Made by a program: the position numbers and the translations under genes | NCBI RefSeq assembly: GCF_025699485.1 | Contig: NZ_JANUXN010000004.1 | Span: 310,001-374,000 of the forward strand | DNA from: Thauera carbonicopians | GTDB taxonomy: Bacteria; Pseudomonadota; Gammaproteobacteria; Burkholderiales; Rhodocyclaceae | Length of the DNA stretch: 64,000 nucleotides | Direction of reading: 5' to 3' | Notes under the pieces: model-generated | What the model was told of the DNA's origin: nothing | What the model saw: only the letters and a program-made list of their open reading frames with translations | Database searches by the model: none | Part shown: positions 50,762 to 62,646 of the stretch, piece after piece | How the letters are laid out: each line of letters opens with the position of its first letter | How positions within the stretch are numbered: position 1 is the stretch's first letter

Positions 50762-52006
50762 TCAGTCGGGCAGGGCGATCTTGCTGTCGGTGCTGAACTG
50801 GTAGTCGTGGAACACGTGCTCGGCCGACAGGATGCGGTAGTCGCCGTTTTCCTCGCGCACCGAGGTGTCCTTGAGCCGGTAGGTGTAGTGGCCGCAGGTC
50901 CAGCAGTCGAAGTTGCGCATGTGGGTGCACAGACAGGTCTTGTCGAAGACGCGGACCTTCTTCGCCTCCGGATGGGCGGCGACTTCGCGGTTGTAGGCTT
51001 CGATGTACTGGCAGTTGCCGGTCGAGTCGAGCAGGTAGCCGTAGGCTTCGCAGTTGGGGCGGATGCCGTTGCCGATCGCCGGGCTGCTCTTGAGCATGCG
51101 CATCGGATAGCCGGTGGGCGAGATCTGGTTGACCTCGATCTCGTCCTCGCTGGCCTTGAAGTAATGCTGCTGTACGTCTTCCGGCAGGCCGCATTCCCGG
51201 GTCACGGTGAAGCGTGTCGCGACCTGCACTGCCGCCGCGCCCATCTCGAGGAAATTGACCGCATCCGTGCCGGTGAAGATGCCGCCGGCAGGAATCAGCG
51301 GAATGTCGAGCTTTTGCTCCTTCAGCCAGTCGCGGATCTCGACGACGATGGTGGCGAGATCGTACTGTGCCCAGTCGAGGCCGAAACCCAGATGGCCGCC
51401 GGCGAGCGGGCCTTCGACGACGACGTAGTCGGGCAGCCGGCCGGTGCGGGCGCTTTTCTTCAGGAACAGCTGCAGCGCGCGCAGCGAGCTGACGATGATG
51501 CCGAGCTTGACGTCGTGGAAGCGCGGATGATCCTCGATCAACTGGAACGAACCCAGGTGCAGGCCGGCCGCCAGCGTGATGCCGTCGATGCCGTTGTCCA
51601 TCGCGGCGCGGAGCCTCGCCCGAAGCGTGTCCTTCGGCGCGTTCATGGTCAGCTTTTCCATGCAGTTGATGAAAATCTGGCCTGTCCCGCGCTTGCGTTC
51701 CATCGTGCGGCTGACGTGCGTCGCGGTGGCTTCGGCGATCAGGCCGAGGTCGAACTGGACGATGGACTTGTCCGAGTTGGCGACGTTGAACTTGTATTGC
51801 TGAAGCTTGTTCTTGACGTATTTCGTGTTGTAGCGGCGATCGGAAACCGTCGGCAGCATCGCGTCCGAAATATGCCCGACGCCGCCCAGGCGAGCTGCCT
51901 CGAGGGCGAGGTCGGCTGTCGAGATATCGACACCCATGCCGCCCACCATGATCGGCACCAGCTCGTGCGAACCCAGCTTCAGGCGAAAATCGTCAACACG
52001 CTTCAT
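50762..52006 (-). CDS. Nitronate monooxygenase-like FMN protein with C-terminal Cys cluster
   Basis: 414-aa TIM-barrel flavoprotein of the 2-nitropropane dioxygenase family. MVGGMGVDIS binds FMN phosphate, VVVEGPLAGGHLGFG (about 196-210) holds the family His, and LIPAGGIFTGTDAV (about 237-250) is the second phosphate site. An extra C-terminal region contains CLC...CWTC (Cys358, 360, 368, 371), a possible metal or Fe-S site absent from classical NMOs. Physiological substrate unknown; may not be a nitronate oxygenase. ATG 52006 chosen; an in-frame ATG at 52039 overlaps a GATAAT -10-like box. Confidence 0.78.
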   Translation of the reverse strand: MKRVDDFRLKLGSHELVPIMVGGMGVDISTADLALEAARLGGVGHISDAMLPTVSDRRYNTKYVKNKLQQYKFNVANSDKSIVQFDLGLIAEATATHVSRTMERKRGTGQIFINCMEKLTMNAPKDTLRARLRAAMDNGIDGITLAAGLHLGSFQLIEDHPRFHDVKLGIIVSSLRALQLFLKKSARTGRLPDYVVVEGPLAGGHLGFGLDWAQYDLATIVVEIRDWLKEQKLDIPLIPAGGIFTGTDAVNFLEMGAAAVQVATRFTVTRECGLPEDVQQHYFKASEDEIEVNQISPTGYPMRMLKSSPAIGNGIRPNCEAYGYLLDSTGNCQYIEAYNREVAAHPEAKKVRVFDKTCLCTHMRNFDCWTCGHYTYRLKDTSVREENGDYRILSAEHVFHDYQFSTDSKIALPD

Positions 52007-52201
52007 TGCATACAATCCGTTAAATCGGCAGTCCGACATTATCACCCGAGTCGCCGATTCGTCCCAGCCCCGGGCTTCCCCTAAGCGTGCCTGCGGATCT
52101 GCCGCATGGATGCACGCCGCCCGGCCGGCCTTTGCTGCGCGATCGGGTGGCTGTGCGACAGCTGTGCTTACAACTCCGGCCGCGAAAGGTAGGGATGGGG
52201 C

Positions 52202-52229
52202 TTGACGCACACGTCCGTCTGCGTACCAT
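52202..52229 (+). promoter_or_regulatory. Promoter of the permuted tmRNA gene
   Basis: TTGACG (52202-52207), 16-nt spacer, TACCAT (52224-52229). Predicted start near 52236, just before the acceptor piece. Confidence 0.6.
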
Positions 52230-52235
52230 AGCGCC

Positions 52236-52519
52236 CATGGTTGTAATTCCGGCAACCCGGAGGCGTTCTGGACAGGGGTTCGATTCCCCTCACCTCCACC
52301 CAAGTGCATTGTGCCGATCGTGAGTGTGTTTGGGTGGGGGTGTACTGGTTTCGACAGGGCGGGCAAAGGTGCGCAGGCAACCCGAGAGGCGACGGACGTA
52401 ATCCGCGCAAAACCACAAACGCCAACGATGAGCGTTTCGCTGTTGCCGCCTAACCGGCACAGCTGGGGCCGCTGAAGCCTTATTACCCAAGACAGCCGGT
52501 GGGGACTTCGGTCCCCATC
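52236..52519 (+). ncRNA. ssrA: Circularly permuted (two-piece) tmRNA
   Basis: The tRNA-like 3' part comes first: T-arm AGGGG-TTCGATT-CCCCT at 52274-52290 and acceptor strand CACCTCC at 52291-52297 with discriminator A and no encoded CCA. After a spacer of about 35 nt comes the 5' part: GGGGGTG (52336-52342) pairs with the acceptor strand, followed by the D-loop-like TGGTTTCGACAGGG. The tag frame GCC...TAA at 52421-52453 encodes ANDERFAVAA, with the stop in a hairpin loop. A UUCG-capped hairpin (52498-52519) closes the coding piece. 5' and 3' ends are approximate. Rescues stalled ribosomes with SmpB. Confidence 0.9.
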
Positions 52520-52595
52520 GTCACGTCTACGGCTTTGTTCGCCCTTGTCGCTTGCTTCCGCAAGCGAATCCCCTTTCCGTTCCGAACGCCCGAAC

Positions 52596-52629
52596 GAAAA
52601 CCGCCGACCCTTGCGGATCGGCGGTTTTC
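52596..52629. terminator. Bidirectional terminator between tmRNA and tRNA-Ile
   Basis: 12-bp stem (52596-52607 / 52618-52629) with AAAA/TTTT outer tracts and a 10-nt loop. Serves the plus-strand tmRNA and the minus-strand rpoD-tRNA transcript. Confidence 0.85.
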
Positions 52630-52635
52630 TGCTTC

Positions 52636-52714
<79 letters not shown>

Positions 52715-52724
52715 GGAAAACGTC

Positions 52725-54719
<1,995 letters not shown>

Positions 54720-54761
54720 AGCACTCCTCAGGTGAGGGAGTAAGAAAACGGTAAACCGAAA

Positions 54762-54767
54762 ATTATA
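54762..54767 (-). promoter_or_regulatory. Internal -10 box for rpoD
   Basis: A perfect TATAAT on the minus strand at the very end of dnaG, about 43 nt upstream of the rpoD ATG; start expected near 54755. The -35 is weak. Consistent with separate control of rpoD inside the operon, as known from E. coli. Confidence 0.55.
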
Positions 54768-56618
54768 CTATAAATCCGAGGCTTTCGATGCTTCCGCCAG
54801 CTTGCGCTTGTCCATCAGCAGTTCGGCCAGGCGGTGCCGGCCGGCGGCATCGAGGCCGTGCTCGCGGTCGTGGCGGAGCAGGGCATCGATTTCGGTGGAG
54901 AGGCTGTCGGCGTGGAGTTTTCGCAGGCTGTCCTCGAACAGGGTCTCGACGATGCTTTCGTCGAATTCGGCGTCGACGAGTTCCGCGGCGACGCGTGACA
55001 GTGTTTCGCTGTGAGGGGTGTCGCGGAAGCGTTCGATCAGCGCGCCGAGCCCGCCCGGCGGAATGGGTTCGCCGAGGCTCGTCATGTCGATGATGGCGAT
55101 CAGGGCGAGGCCTTCCGCGCTGTCCGACGGCACCAGGTCGACCGGCATGCGCGCCGCCCAGGCCGGGTGTTGCATGATCAGCCGCAGCAGGGTGGCGGCG
55201 GTCGAGGGCGGTTTGCGGCGGCCGGCGGGACGCATGCCGGCGAGACCGCCGCTGCGCCGCTTGCCCTGGAAGGCGGGGCGGGGAGCGTCTTCCGGGGGCG
55301 CCGTCGGCTGCGGCGCACGTTGGCGGCCCTGCCTCGGGTTGGCGGCGATGACGCCGAAGGCGTGCTCCACTTCCTCCTGGGTCAGGCCGCTTTCCTCGGC
55401 GACCATCTTGATCACCTGCAGGCGCAGCAGCGGGGCGGCGATGCGGGTGACGAGCGGTGCAGCCTCATGCACGAAGGCGGCGCGGCCTTCGGCCGCATCC
55501 ATGTCGTGGCGGCTGCGCAACTCCTCGATCAGGAAGCGCGCCAGCGGCTTGGCGCCGGTCGCCGCCTTGCGGAAGGCGTCGGTGCCTTCGGCGCGGACGA
55601 AGGAGTCGGGGTCGTGTTCGGCCGGCAGGAACAGGAAGGCCAGCGTCGCATCGTCGCGCAGGGATTCGAGCGCGTTCTCCAGGGCGCGCCAGGCGGCGCG
55701 ACGGCCTGCAGCGTCGCCGTCGAAGCAGAACACGATGCGGTCGGTCTGGCGCAGCAGGGTATGGACGTGCTGCGGCGTGGTGGCGGTGCCGAGGGTGGCG
55801 ACGGCGTTGGCGATACCGAACTGCGCCAGCGCGACGACGTCCATGTAGCCTTCGACGACGACGGCGAAGCCTGCGTCACGGATCGGCTTCTGTGCCAGGT
55901 AGAGACCGTAGAGTTCGCGTCCTTTCTCGAACAGCGGGGTTTCCGGCGAATTCAGGTACTTCGGTTCGCCCTTGTCCAGGATGCGGCCGCCGAAGGCGAT
56001 GATGCGGCCGCGGCGGTCATGGATCGGAAAGACGATGCGGTCGCGGAAGCGGTCGTAGCGCCGGCCCTGGTCGTTGTCGATGACCAGGCCGGCTTCGGCC
56101 AGAATCTTCGCCTGGTAGTCGGGGAAGACTTTCTGCAGTGCCTGCCAGTCGTCGGGGGCGTAGCCGAGGCCGAAGCGCGCGGCGATCTCGCCCGACAGGC
56201 CGCGTCGCTTCAGGTAGTCGACGGCGCGGCGGGTGGGTTTGAGCTGATCGCGGTAGAAGCGCGCGGCCAGGTTCATTGCCTCGTACAGGCGTTCGCTGCC
56301 GTCGTCCTTGGGGCCGGCGCTGCGCCCGTCGTCCGGGACTTGCAGACCGACCTGGCCGGCGAGCTCCTTGACGGCATCGACGAAGCTGAGGCCGCTGTAC
56401 TCCATCAGGAAGCCGAGTGCGCTGCCGTGCACGCCGCAGCCGAAGCAGTGATAGAACTGCTTGGACGGACTGACCGAGAACGAAGCGGATTTCTCGCCGT
56501 GGAAAGGGCAGCAGGCGAAATAGTTCGCACCGCTCTTCTTCAGCGGGATGTAGCGTTCGATGACGTCGACGATATCGACGCGCGACAGCAGTTCCTGGAC
56601 GAAGGACTGGGGAATCAT
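54768..56618 (-). CDS. dnaG: DNA primase
   Basis: 616 aa. N-terminal CHC2 zinc-binding domain (Cys/His/Cys/Cys in CCPFHGEKSASFSV and YHCFGCG, about 40-65), TOPRIM catalytic core with VVEGYMDVVAL (about 265) and FCFDGDAAGRRA (about 308), and a C-terminal DnaB-binding helical domain. Synthesises primers for Okazaki fragments. ATG 56618; the longer frame to 56660 runs into the intergenic hairpin. Confidence 0.96.
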   Translation of the reverse strand: MIPQSFVQELLSRVDIVDVIERYIPLKKSGANYFACCPFHGEKSASFSVSPSKQFYHCFGCGVHGSALGFLMEYSGLSFVDAVKELAGQVGLQVPDDGRSAGPKDDGSERLYEAMNLAARFYRDQLKPTRRAVDYLKRRGLSGEIAARFGLGYAPDDWQALQKVFPDYQAKILAEAGLVIDNDQGRRYDRFRDRIVFPIHDRRGRIIAFGGRILDKGEPKYLNSPETPLFEKGRELYGLYLAQKPIRDAGFAVVVEGYMDVVALAQFGIANAVATLGTATTPQHVHTLLRQTDRIVFCFDGDAAGRRAAWRALENALESLRDDATLAFLFLPAEHDPDSFVRAEGTDAFRKAATGAKPLARFLIEELRSRHDMDAAEGRAAFVHEAAPLVTRIAAPLLRLQVIKMVAEESGLTQEEVEHAFGVIAANPRQGRQRAPQPTAPPEDAPRPAFQGKRRSGGLAGMRPAGRRKPPSTAATLLRLIMQHPAWAARMPVDLVPSDSAEGLALIAIIDMTSLGEPIPPGGLGALIERFRDTPHSETLSRVAAELVDAEFDESIVETLFEDSLRKLHADSLSTEIDALLRHDREHGLDAAGRHRLAELLMDKRKLAEASKASDL

Positions 56619-56733
56619 CGTACGCGACCGTAGACGAGTTGCGCAGGCGGAAATGCACAACGCCGGCAGAAGATCGTCTCGTTCGATCTCCTTCCGGCGT
56701 ATGGCCGACTGCCGGGGCAGCCGGCGAGCTCAA

Positions 56734-56752
56734 GCAGCCGGGCTCCGGCTGC
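56734..56752 (-). terminator. Hairpin between rpsU and dnaG
   Basis: 8-bp GC-rich stem (56734-56741 / 56745-56752) with a 3-nt loop, 9 bp after the rpsU stop. It lies where E. coli has the partial terminator that lowers dnaG expression relative to rpsU. No U-run. Confidence 0.45.
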
Positions 56753-56760
56753 TGCGGCAA

Positions 56761-56973
56761 TCAGTACAGCTTCGGCGGCAGGGTCTGGCTGCGCAGGCGC
56801 TTGTGATTGCGCTTCACGGCGGCGGCCAGCTTGCGCTTGCGCTCGGCGGTGGGCTTCTCGTAGAACTCGCGCGAGCGCAGTTCGGTCAGCACACCGGTCT
56901 TTTCGATGGTGCGCTTGAAGCGGCGGATCGCAACTTCAAACGGCTCGTTTTCCTTGACGCGGATACCGGGCAT
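56761..56973 (-). CDS. rpsU: 30S ribosomal protein S21
   Basis: 70 aa, full length. [21 protein letters not shown] start and [20 protein letters not shown] basic tail are typical. Needed for initiation on SD-dependent mRNAs. AAGGAAG precedes ATG 56973. First gene of the macromolecular-synthesis operon; divergent from tsaD, again as in E. coli. Confidence 0.97.
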   Translation of the reverse strand: MPGIRVKENEPFEVAIRRFKRTIEKTGVLTELRSREFYEKPTAERKRKLAAAVKRNHKRLRSQTLPPKLY

Positions 56974-57109
56974 TGCGGACTTCCTTGGGTGTCTTGTGGG
57001 CAGAAAGACGGCGAATATAAACCACGCCTGTCCGGATGGCAAGGGCCAGGTGCACGGAAAATGTCCGGCGAAGGTTAAAATGGCGCACCGAATCAAACGG
57101 ATGCAAGCC

Positions 57110-58144
57110 ATGAAAGTGCTGGGAATCGAAAGCTCGTGCGATGAGACCGGCGTCGCGGTGTATGACACCGAGGCCGGACTGCTGGCGCACTGCCTTCATT
57201 CGCAGATCGATCTCCACGCGGCCTATGGCGGCGTGGTGCCCGAACTCGCCTCGCGTGACCACATCCGCCGCCTGCCGGTGCTGATGAAGCAGGCGCTGGC
57301 GCAGGCCGGGCTGGAAAACCGCGATGTCGACGCCGTGGCCTACACCTCGGGGCCCGGCCTGGCGGGTGCGCTGCTGGTCGGCGCGAGCGTGGCCGAAGCC
57401 TTCGCCTTGGCGCGCGGCATTCCCGCGCTGCCGGTCCATCATCTCGAAGGCCACCTGCTGTCGCCGCTGCTGTCGGCCGATCCGCCGCAGTTCCCCTTCG
57501 TCGCGCTGCTGGTGTCCGGCGGGCATACCCAGTTGATGCGGGTACGGGGCGTGGGCGATTACGTGCTGTTGGGCGAATCCGTCGATGACGCCGCCGGCGA
57601 GGCGTTCGACAAGACCGCCAAGCTGCTCGGCCTGGGCTATCCCGGCGGGCCGCAGCTTGCCCGGCTTGCCGAACAAGGGGTGGCCGGCCGCTTCCGCCTG
57701 CCGCGGCCGATGCTGCATTCGGGTGATCTCGATTTCAGCTTCAGCGGCCTCAAGACCGCGGTGCTCAATGTCGTTTCGGGCCCCGACTGGGATCCGGCCG
57801 GCATGGCCGATCTGGCCGCGGAGTTTCAGCAGGCAGTGGTCGAGGTGCTGTGCGCGAAGGCGCTGGCGGCACTGAAGAAGACCGGGCTGAAGACCCTGGT
57901 CGTGGCAGGAGGCGTCGGCGCCAACCTGCATCTGCGGCAGACGCTGGATGCCGCCCTGCAGCAGCGGGGCGGACGGGTCCATTACCCGGAGCCGGCGCTC
58001 TGCACCGACAACGGCGCGATGATCGCTTTCGCCGGCGCGATGCGCCTTGCCGCCGGAGAGGCTGTGGCTGGCGAGCCGTCGGTGCGCATCCGGCCGCGCT
58101 GGCCGCTGGCCGAGCTGAAACCGCCGCAGGCGGCAGCAGCCTGA
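57110..58144 (+). CDS. tsaD: tRNA N6-threonylcarbamoyladenosine transferase TsaD
   Basis: 344 aa, ASKHA fold. Transfers threonylcarbamoyl to A37 of ANN-decoding tRNAs with TsaB/TsaE. Metal-binding motif HLEGHLLS (His-x3-His, about 110-117), [10 protein letters not shown] at the N-terminus, VSGGHTQLM and ATP-binding [15 protein letters not shown] 57110 preferred; an ATG three codons upstream (57101) is also in frame. A TAAAAT -10-like box is at 57076-57081. Confidence 0.95.
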   Translation: MKVLGIESSCDETGVAVYDTEAGLLAHCLHSQIDLHAAYGGVVPELASRDHIRRLPVLMKQALAQAGLENRDVDAVAYTSGPGLAGALLVGASVAEAFALARGIPALPVHHLEGHLLSPLLSADPPQFPFVALLVSGGHTQLMRVRGVGDYVLLGESVDDAAGEAFDKTAKLLGLGYPGGPQLARLAEQGVAGRFRLPRPMLHSGDLDFSFSGLKTAVLNVVSGPDWDPAGMADLAAEFQQAVVEVLCAKALAALKKTGLKTLVVAGGVGANLHLRQTLDAALQQRGGRVHYPEPALCTDNGAMIAFAGAMRLAAGEAVAGEPSVRIRPRWPLAELKPPQAAAA

Positions 58145-58151
58145 GTGGTTT

Positions 58152-58757
58152 TTAGTCCGTCTTCGGTTTCTTGCTGCCGCCGATCCTGCCTTCGGTGCCG
58201 TCCCGCAGGCGCTGGATGTTGGCGGCGTGGCGCCAGATCAGCAGTGCGGCCATCACCGCCAGCACCAGCACACTCGCTCGCGGTCCGAGGAAGATCAGTC
58301 CGGCAACGGGGGCGGCAACGGCAGCCGACAGCGCCGCGGCAGACGAATAGCGGGTGGTGAACGCCACCGCCAGCCAGACCAGCGCGCACAGGATGGCGAT
58401 GCGCCCATCCACACCGGCAAGCACGCCGAGCGCGGTCGCCACGCCCTTGCCGCCATTGAAGCGCAGGAAAATGGTGAACACATGGCCCAGGAAGGCGGCC
58501 AGGCCGGCCAGGGCGGCTTCCTGCGGACCGAAGCCCAGCCGGGTGGCCGCCCATACTGCCAGCCAGCCTTTCAGGCAGTCGCCGATCAGGGTCAGCGCCG
58601 CAGCGCCCTTGTTGCCGCTGCGCAGCACATTGGTCGCTCCCGGGTTGCCCGAGCCATAGCGGCGCGGATCCTCCAGGCCGAGCAGCTTGCTGGTAACGAC
58701 GGCGAAAGGAATCGAGCCGAGCAGATAGGCTCCGAGGAGCAGGGCAATGAGGGACAT
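58152..58757 (-). CDS. plsY: Acyl-phosphate glycerol-3-phosphate acyltransferase PlsY
   Basis: 201-aa inner-membrane enzyme that makes lysophosphatidic acid. About five to six helices; signature loops [30 protein letters not shown] and [12 protein letters not shown] are intact. Convergent with tsaD (7 bp) and divergent from folB, a common neighbourhood in proteobacteria. Confidence 0.95.
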   Translation of the reverse strand: MSLIALLLGAYLLGSIPFAVVTSKLLGLEDPRRYGSGNPGATNVLRSGNKGAAALTLIGDCLKGWLAVWAATRLGFGPQEAALAGLAAFLGHVFTIFLRFNGGKGVATALGVLAGVDGRIAILCALVWLAVAFTTRYSSAAALSAAVAAPVAGLIFLGPRASVLVLAVMAALLIWRHAANIQRLRDGTEGRIGGSKKPKTD

Positions 58758-58861
58758 CTTCGCTCCGCGCCTCTCCGGATCGGAAGAGGCGAATGCATCA
58801 AATGTTCAGGACAGCGTGGCGAAAGCGCATCTTCGGCCGCGGCCGGCGTCTGCGCACAGGA

Positions 58862-58880
58862 TAGAATCGCAGCGATTCTA
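58862..58880. repeat. Palindrome overlapping the folB promoter region
   Basis: Perfect 8-bp arms (TAGAATCG / CGATTCTA) around CAG, ending 13 bp before the folB ATG. The left arm begins with TAGAAT, a fair -10 sequence. Could be an operator or a leader hairpin near the RBS. Confidence 0.45.
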
Positions 58881-58893
58881 AACGGGAACCAGC

Positions 58894-59271
58894 ATGGATT
58901 TCATCTTCATCGAGGAGTTGCGGGTCAAGGCCTGGGTCGGCGTCTATGCACGGGAGAAAACCGGGCAGCAGACGGTCGAACTCAATCTCACCTTCGGCGT
59001 TCCGGATACTGCGGCCGAGCGGGACGATATCGCTGACACCATCGATTATGCAGTCGTCACCCAGCGCATTCGTGAGGAACTGGGGCAGCGCCATTTCAAT
59101 TTGATCGAAAGCCTGGGCGAATTCGTCGTCAAGCTGCTGTTCGATGAGTTCGGCGCGCCCTGGGTGAAACTGCGCGTGGCGAAGATCGGTGTGATGAAGG
59201 ACGTGCGTCGGGTCGGGGTCTTCATCCAGCGTGGGCGGGACGGCACGGCGCCGCCACCCGCGGAAGTTTGA
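58894..59271 (+). CDS. folB: Dihydroneopterin aldolase
   Basis: 125-aa folate-pathway enzyme that cleaves dihydroneopterin to hydroxymethyl-dihydropterin. The catalytic Tyr/Glu/Lys environment is in TIDYAVVTQRI, NLIESLGEFV and KIGVMKDVRRVGVFI. RBS GGGAACC is modest. Divergent from plsY with a 136-bp gap holding a palindrome. Confidence 0.9.
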   Translation: MDFIFIEELRVKAWVGVYAREKTGQQTVELNLTFGVPDTAAERDDIADTIDYAVVTQRIREELGQRHFNLIESLGEFVVKLLFDEFGAPWVKLRVAKIGVMKDVRRVGVFIQRGRDGTAPPPAEV

Positions 59272-59383
59272 AGCACGGGTAATTTCACCTGGCGATGGAT
59301 GCATTCCGCGCATTCATTGGTCCGAATGAATCGGTATTCCGGGCTGCGGCAGGCTTGCCGCCTTGCGTGTTTCGCCGCAGAAA

Positions 59384-59419
59384 ATGAAAAAGCCGGGCTC
59401 GTGGGCCCGGCTTTTTCAT
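59384..59419. terminator. Bidirectional terminator between folB and the H-NS-like gene
   Basis: 15-bp stem (59384-59398 / 59405-59419), 6-nt loop, with A5/T5 in the arms. Lies between convergent stops. Confidence 0.9.
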
Positions 59420-59435
59420 CGCATGTTCGGCGCAC

Positions 59436-59804
59436 TCAAGCCGCCAGTTCTTCCAGAGGCTTGTCCTGGGCCAGCCAGTCGAGCACCCATTGGGGGCGAC
59501 GGCCATGGCCGCTCCAGCCCTGCTCGGGATTGGCCGGATTGCGGTACTTGATGACGGAAGGCGTCTTGGCCTTCTTGGCGGTGCCGCGCTTGGCCTTGGT
59601 GGCAGACGTCTTGGCCGGTGCCGCGGCGGCAGCGGTAGCGGGGGAGTCGATCAGGTCGTCGAGGGTGAGGCCTTGTTCGGCAACCAGTTTCTGCACCTGT
59701 TTCAACAGCGTGCGGCGCGTGGAATCGCTGCGGCGCCGGATTTCAGTCTCGACCTTTGCCTGCAGGCGGCGCAGTTCGGGAAGCGAATAGCTCGAAAGGT
59801 CCAT
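59436..59804 (-). CDS. H-NS-family nucleoid protein
   Basis: 122-aa DNA-binding protein. N-terminal coiled coil for oligomerisation (about 5-50), Ala/Lys-rich linker, and the C-terminal domain YRNPANPEQGWSGHGRRPQW, in which the loop GRRP inserts into the AT-rich minor groove. Probably silences AT-rich or foreign DNA. SD GAGGACAC before ATG 59804. The 198-bp upstream gap to the next gene is AT-richer than its neighbours, a likely autoregulatory target. Confidence 0.88.
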   Translation of the reverse strand: MDLSSYSLPELRRLQAKVETEIRRRSDSTRRTLLKQVQKLVAEQGLTLDDLIDSPATAAAAAPAKTSATKAKRGTAKKAKTPSVIKYRNPANPEQGWSGHGRRPQWVLDWLAQDKPLEELAA

Positions 59805-60002
59805 GGTGTGTCCTCGTTGGTTGTGCGAGTTGGAATTGGATGAATTCATGCCGGGTCTGGCCGGCAAACAATTGGGCCGGCAAGCAATCGAATCAGCAGT
59901 GCCGGGCAGCCACGTCCGGATTCTGCCAGTAATTGCGGCACAATACGATGGTTTTTTGTATTTTGAATGATTCGATTGTGGTGCCCGCGCCATTCGAGGC
60001 AA

Positions 60003-60491
60003 TCAATTCGCCACTTCGACCAGTTCGGCCCGCAGGATTCGAAGAATGTCGTGCGGATGAACGCCGACGAGATAGCCGCGGCGGCCGCCATTGATATAGA
60101 TCAGCGGCAGGTCGAGAATGCTTCTCTCCATGAAGACCGGCATGGCCTTGCGGGTGCCGAAAGGCGAGGTGCCGCCGACGAGGTAGCCCGTATGGCGATT
60201 GGCGACTTCGGGTTTGCACGGCTCGATGTGCTTGCGCCCGGTCTGGCGGGCAAGGTCCTTTGTCGAGACTTTGTGGTCGCCATGCATCAGCACGATCAAT
60301 GGGCGGGCATTTTCGTCTTCCATGATCAGGGTCTTGATCACCGCATGCTCGTCGACATTCAATTCGCGGGAAGAAACGGCGGTGCCGCCGTGTTCCTCGT
60401 ATTCGTAAAGATGGCTCGAATAGGCCAGGCCGTGCTGTTTCAGGAAACGGGTCGCCGGAGTCTCCGGCGGACGGATATCGTGTCGGCTCAT
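60003..60491 (-). CDS. ybaK: YbaK/EbsC family Cys-tRNA(Pro) deacylase
   Basis: 162-aa trans-editing enzyme that hydrolyses mischarged Cys-tRNA(Pro). TPATRFLKQHGLAYSSHLYEYE at the N-terminus, the essential Lys in AVIKTLIM (about 51-58), and GYLVGGTSPFGTRKAMPVF with YINGGRRGYLVGV near the C-terminus match the family. Single gene between the H-NS-like protein and the recombinase. Confidence 0.9.
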   Translation of the reverse strand: MSRHDIRPPETPATRFLKQHGLAYSSHLYEYEEHGGTAVSSRELNVDEHAVIKTLIMEDENARPLIVLMHGDHKVSTKDLARQTGRKHIEPCKPEVANRHTGYLVGGTSPFGTRKAMPVFMERSILDLPLIYINGGRRGYLVGVHPHDILRILRAELVEVAN

Positions 60492-60548
60492 GATCGGAAT
60501 CCGGGAAAAGCTGGAGAGATGGAGCGGGGCGGGAGAACAGCGCCGCCG

Positions 60549-61474
<926 letters not shown>

Positions 61475-61478
<4 letters not shown>

Positions 61479-61966
61479 GTCGCGCCTTCGTGCCTCAGCA
61501 GCCAGCGCTTGACGTCGAGCAGCCAGCCGCCGGTGGCGTTGGCGAAGCCGCCGAGGCCGCTGGCCGAGGTGACGCGATGGCAGGGTACGACGAGCGGATA
61601 GGGGTTGGCGCCGCAGGCCTGGCCGACCGCGCGTGCCGCGCTGCTGAGCCGGGCCGACAGTTCGCCGTAGGTCCGCGTCCGGCCTGCCGGAATGGCGCTG
61701 ATCTCCGCCCACACCCGGCGCTGGAACGGCGTGCCGCATTCGCGCAGCGGCAGCGGAAAGGCTTGTTCCGGATGCTCGATCCAGTCGTGCAGGGCTTCGG
61801 CTGCGATGCGGGCGGTGTCGTTCGTCGGCGCGCGAAGCGGCGTGTCCGGCGGCAGGAAGACGAGTTCGCCGACGGCGCCGTCGGCTGCGCGGATGCCGAA
61901 CGGCCCGAAGGGCAGTGCGATCACCGCGTCGAAATCGATGTCCGTCGAGGAGTCCGGAGTTCGCAT
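61475..61966 (-). CDS. ogt: Methylated-DNA-[protein]-cysteine S-methyltransferase
   Basis: 163-aa suicide repair enzyme that removes methyl from O6-methylguanine. The acceptor Cys is in NPYPLVVPCHRVTSASGLGGF (about 120-140), and the helix-turn-helix TFQRRVW-like segment (GTPFQRRVW) precedes it. N-terminal domain is short; no AdaA-type domain. Translationally coupled to xerD. Confidence 0.92.
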
Positions 61967-61980
61967 TGCGCGCCTGCTGT

Positions 61981-62559
61981 CTATTGTGCGGGTTTCAGCA
62001 GGCTCGCCTTGAGGCCGGAGTCGGCCGGCCGCTCGCCCAGCCAGATGCGCAGCAGGGCGGGGTAGAAGGCCGGATCGCTTATGTCGCTGCCCTGCGGCTG
62101 GCCGTTGATCAGCAGGCGCGTCGCGCCGCTGGCGAGCCGGTCGAGGATCACTTCGGTGCCGGCCTTGGCTTCGCCGCTGCCCTGCACTGCGGCGAGCAGG
62201 GCGTCTATGGAAGGTTTCAGTGCCGCGAGCATTTCGTCGTCATGGTTGCGCTTCAACCCGTCGAGCATCGCGTCGGCGAACTGCTTGCCGTCGAGGTCCC
62301 GGATCATGACGATGCGGATGCGCTTCTCGCCGCCGTCCTGCAGGATGTCGGCGCTGCTGGTGCTCGGGCTGCGCAGATAGAGCCCCATCGCATAAACCTT
62401 GAAGGTCAGCCGGGTGCGCAGGCCGGCGCCGTTCAGGCTCAGCGTGCCATTGTCGACCTGGGTCTGCGGTGCGAAGTCGATGCCCGCCACTTCCACTGCC
62501 TGGGCGAGGCTGGCCGACAGCAAGATGGCGGCCAGCAGGGTACGGACAAGTGCTTTCAT
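61981..62559 (-). CDS. Chalcone isomerase-like periplasmic protein
   Basis: 192-aa protein with a signal peptide (about 1-21) and a chalcone-isomerase-like fold: RTRLTFKVYAMGLYL, IRIVMIRDLDGKQFADAMLDGL and WLGERPADSGLKASLL are conserved in the bacterial family. Plant-type chalcone isomerase activity is not expected; bacterial members may bind fatty acids. 15 bp upstream of the MGMT gene, same strand. Confidence 0.82.
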   Translation of the reverse strand: MKALVRTLLAAILLSASLAQAVEVAGIDFAPQTQVDNGTLSLNGAGLRTRLTFKVYAMGLYLRSPSTSSADILQDGGEKRIRIVMIRDLDGKQFADAMLDGLKRNHDDEMLAALKPSIDALLAAVQGSGEAKAGTEVILDRLASGATRLLINGQPQGSDISDPAFYPALLRIWLGERPADSGLKASLLKPAQ

Positions 62560-62646
62560 CAGGGAAGGCTCCGTCAGAGCGCCTGGAAATCAGGCGCGAC
62601 TCGGTTGCGTCACTCGCTTGTGTTTCAGTTTCGTCTTACTTGCGTC

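Noticed and set aside
52330-52530. Ordinary one-piece tmRNA
   Set aside because: No T-arm or CCA end follows the tag on the 3' side; the matching acceptor strand lies upstream at 52274-52298.
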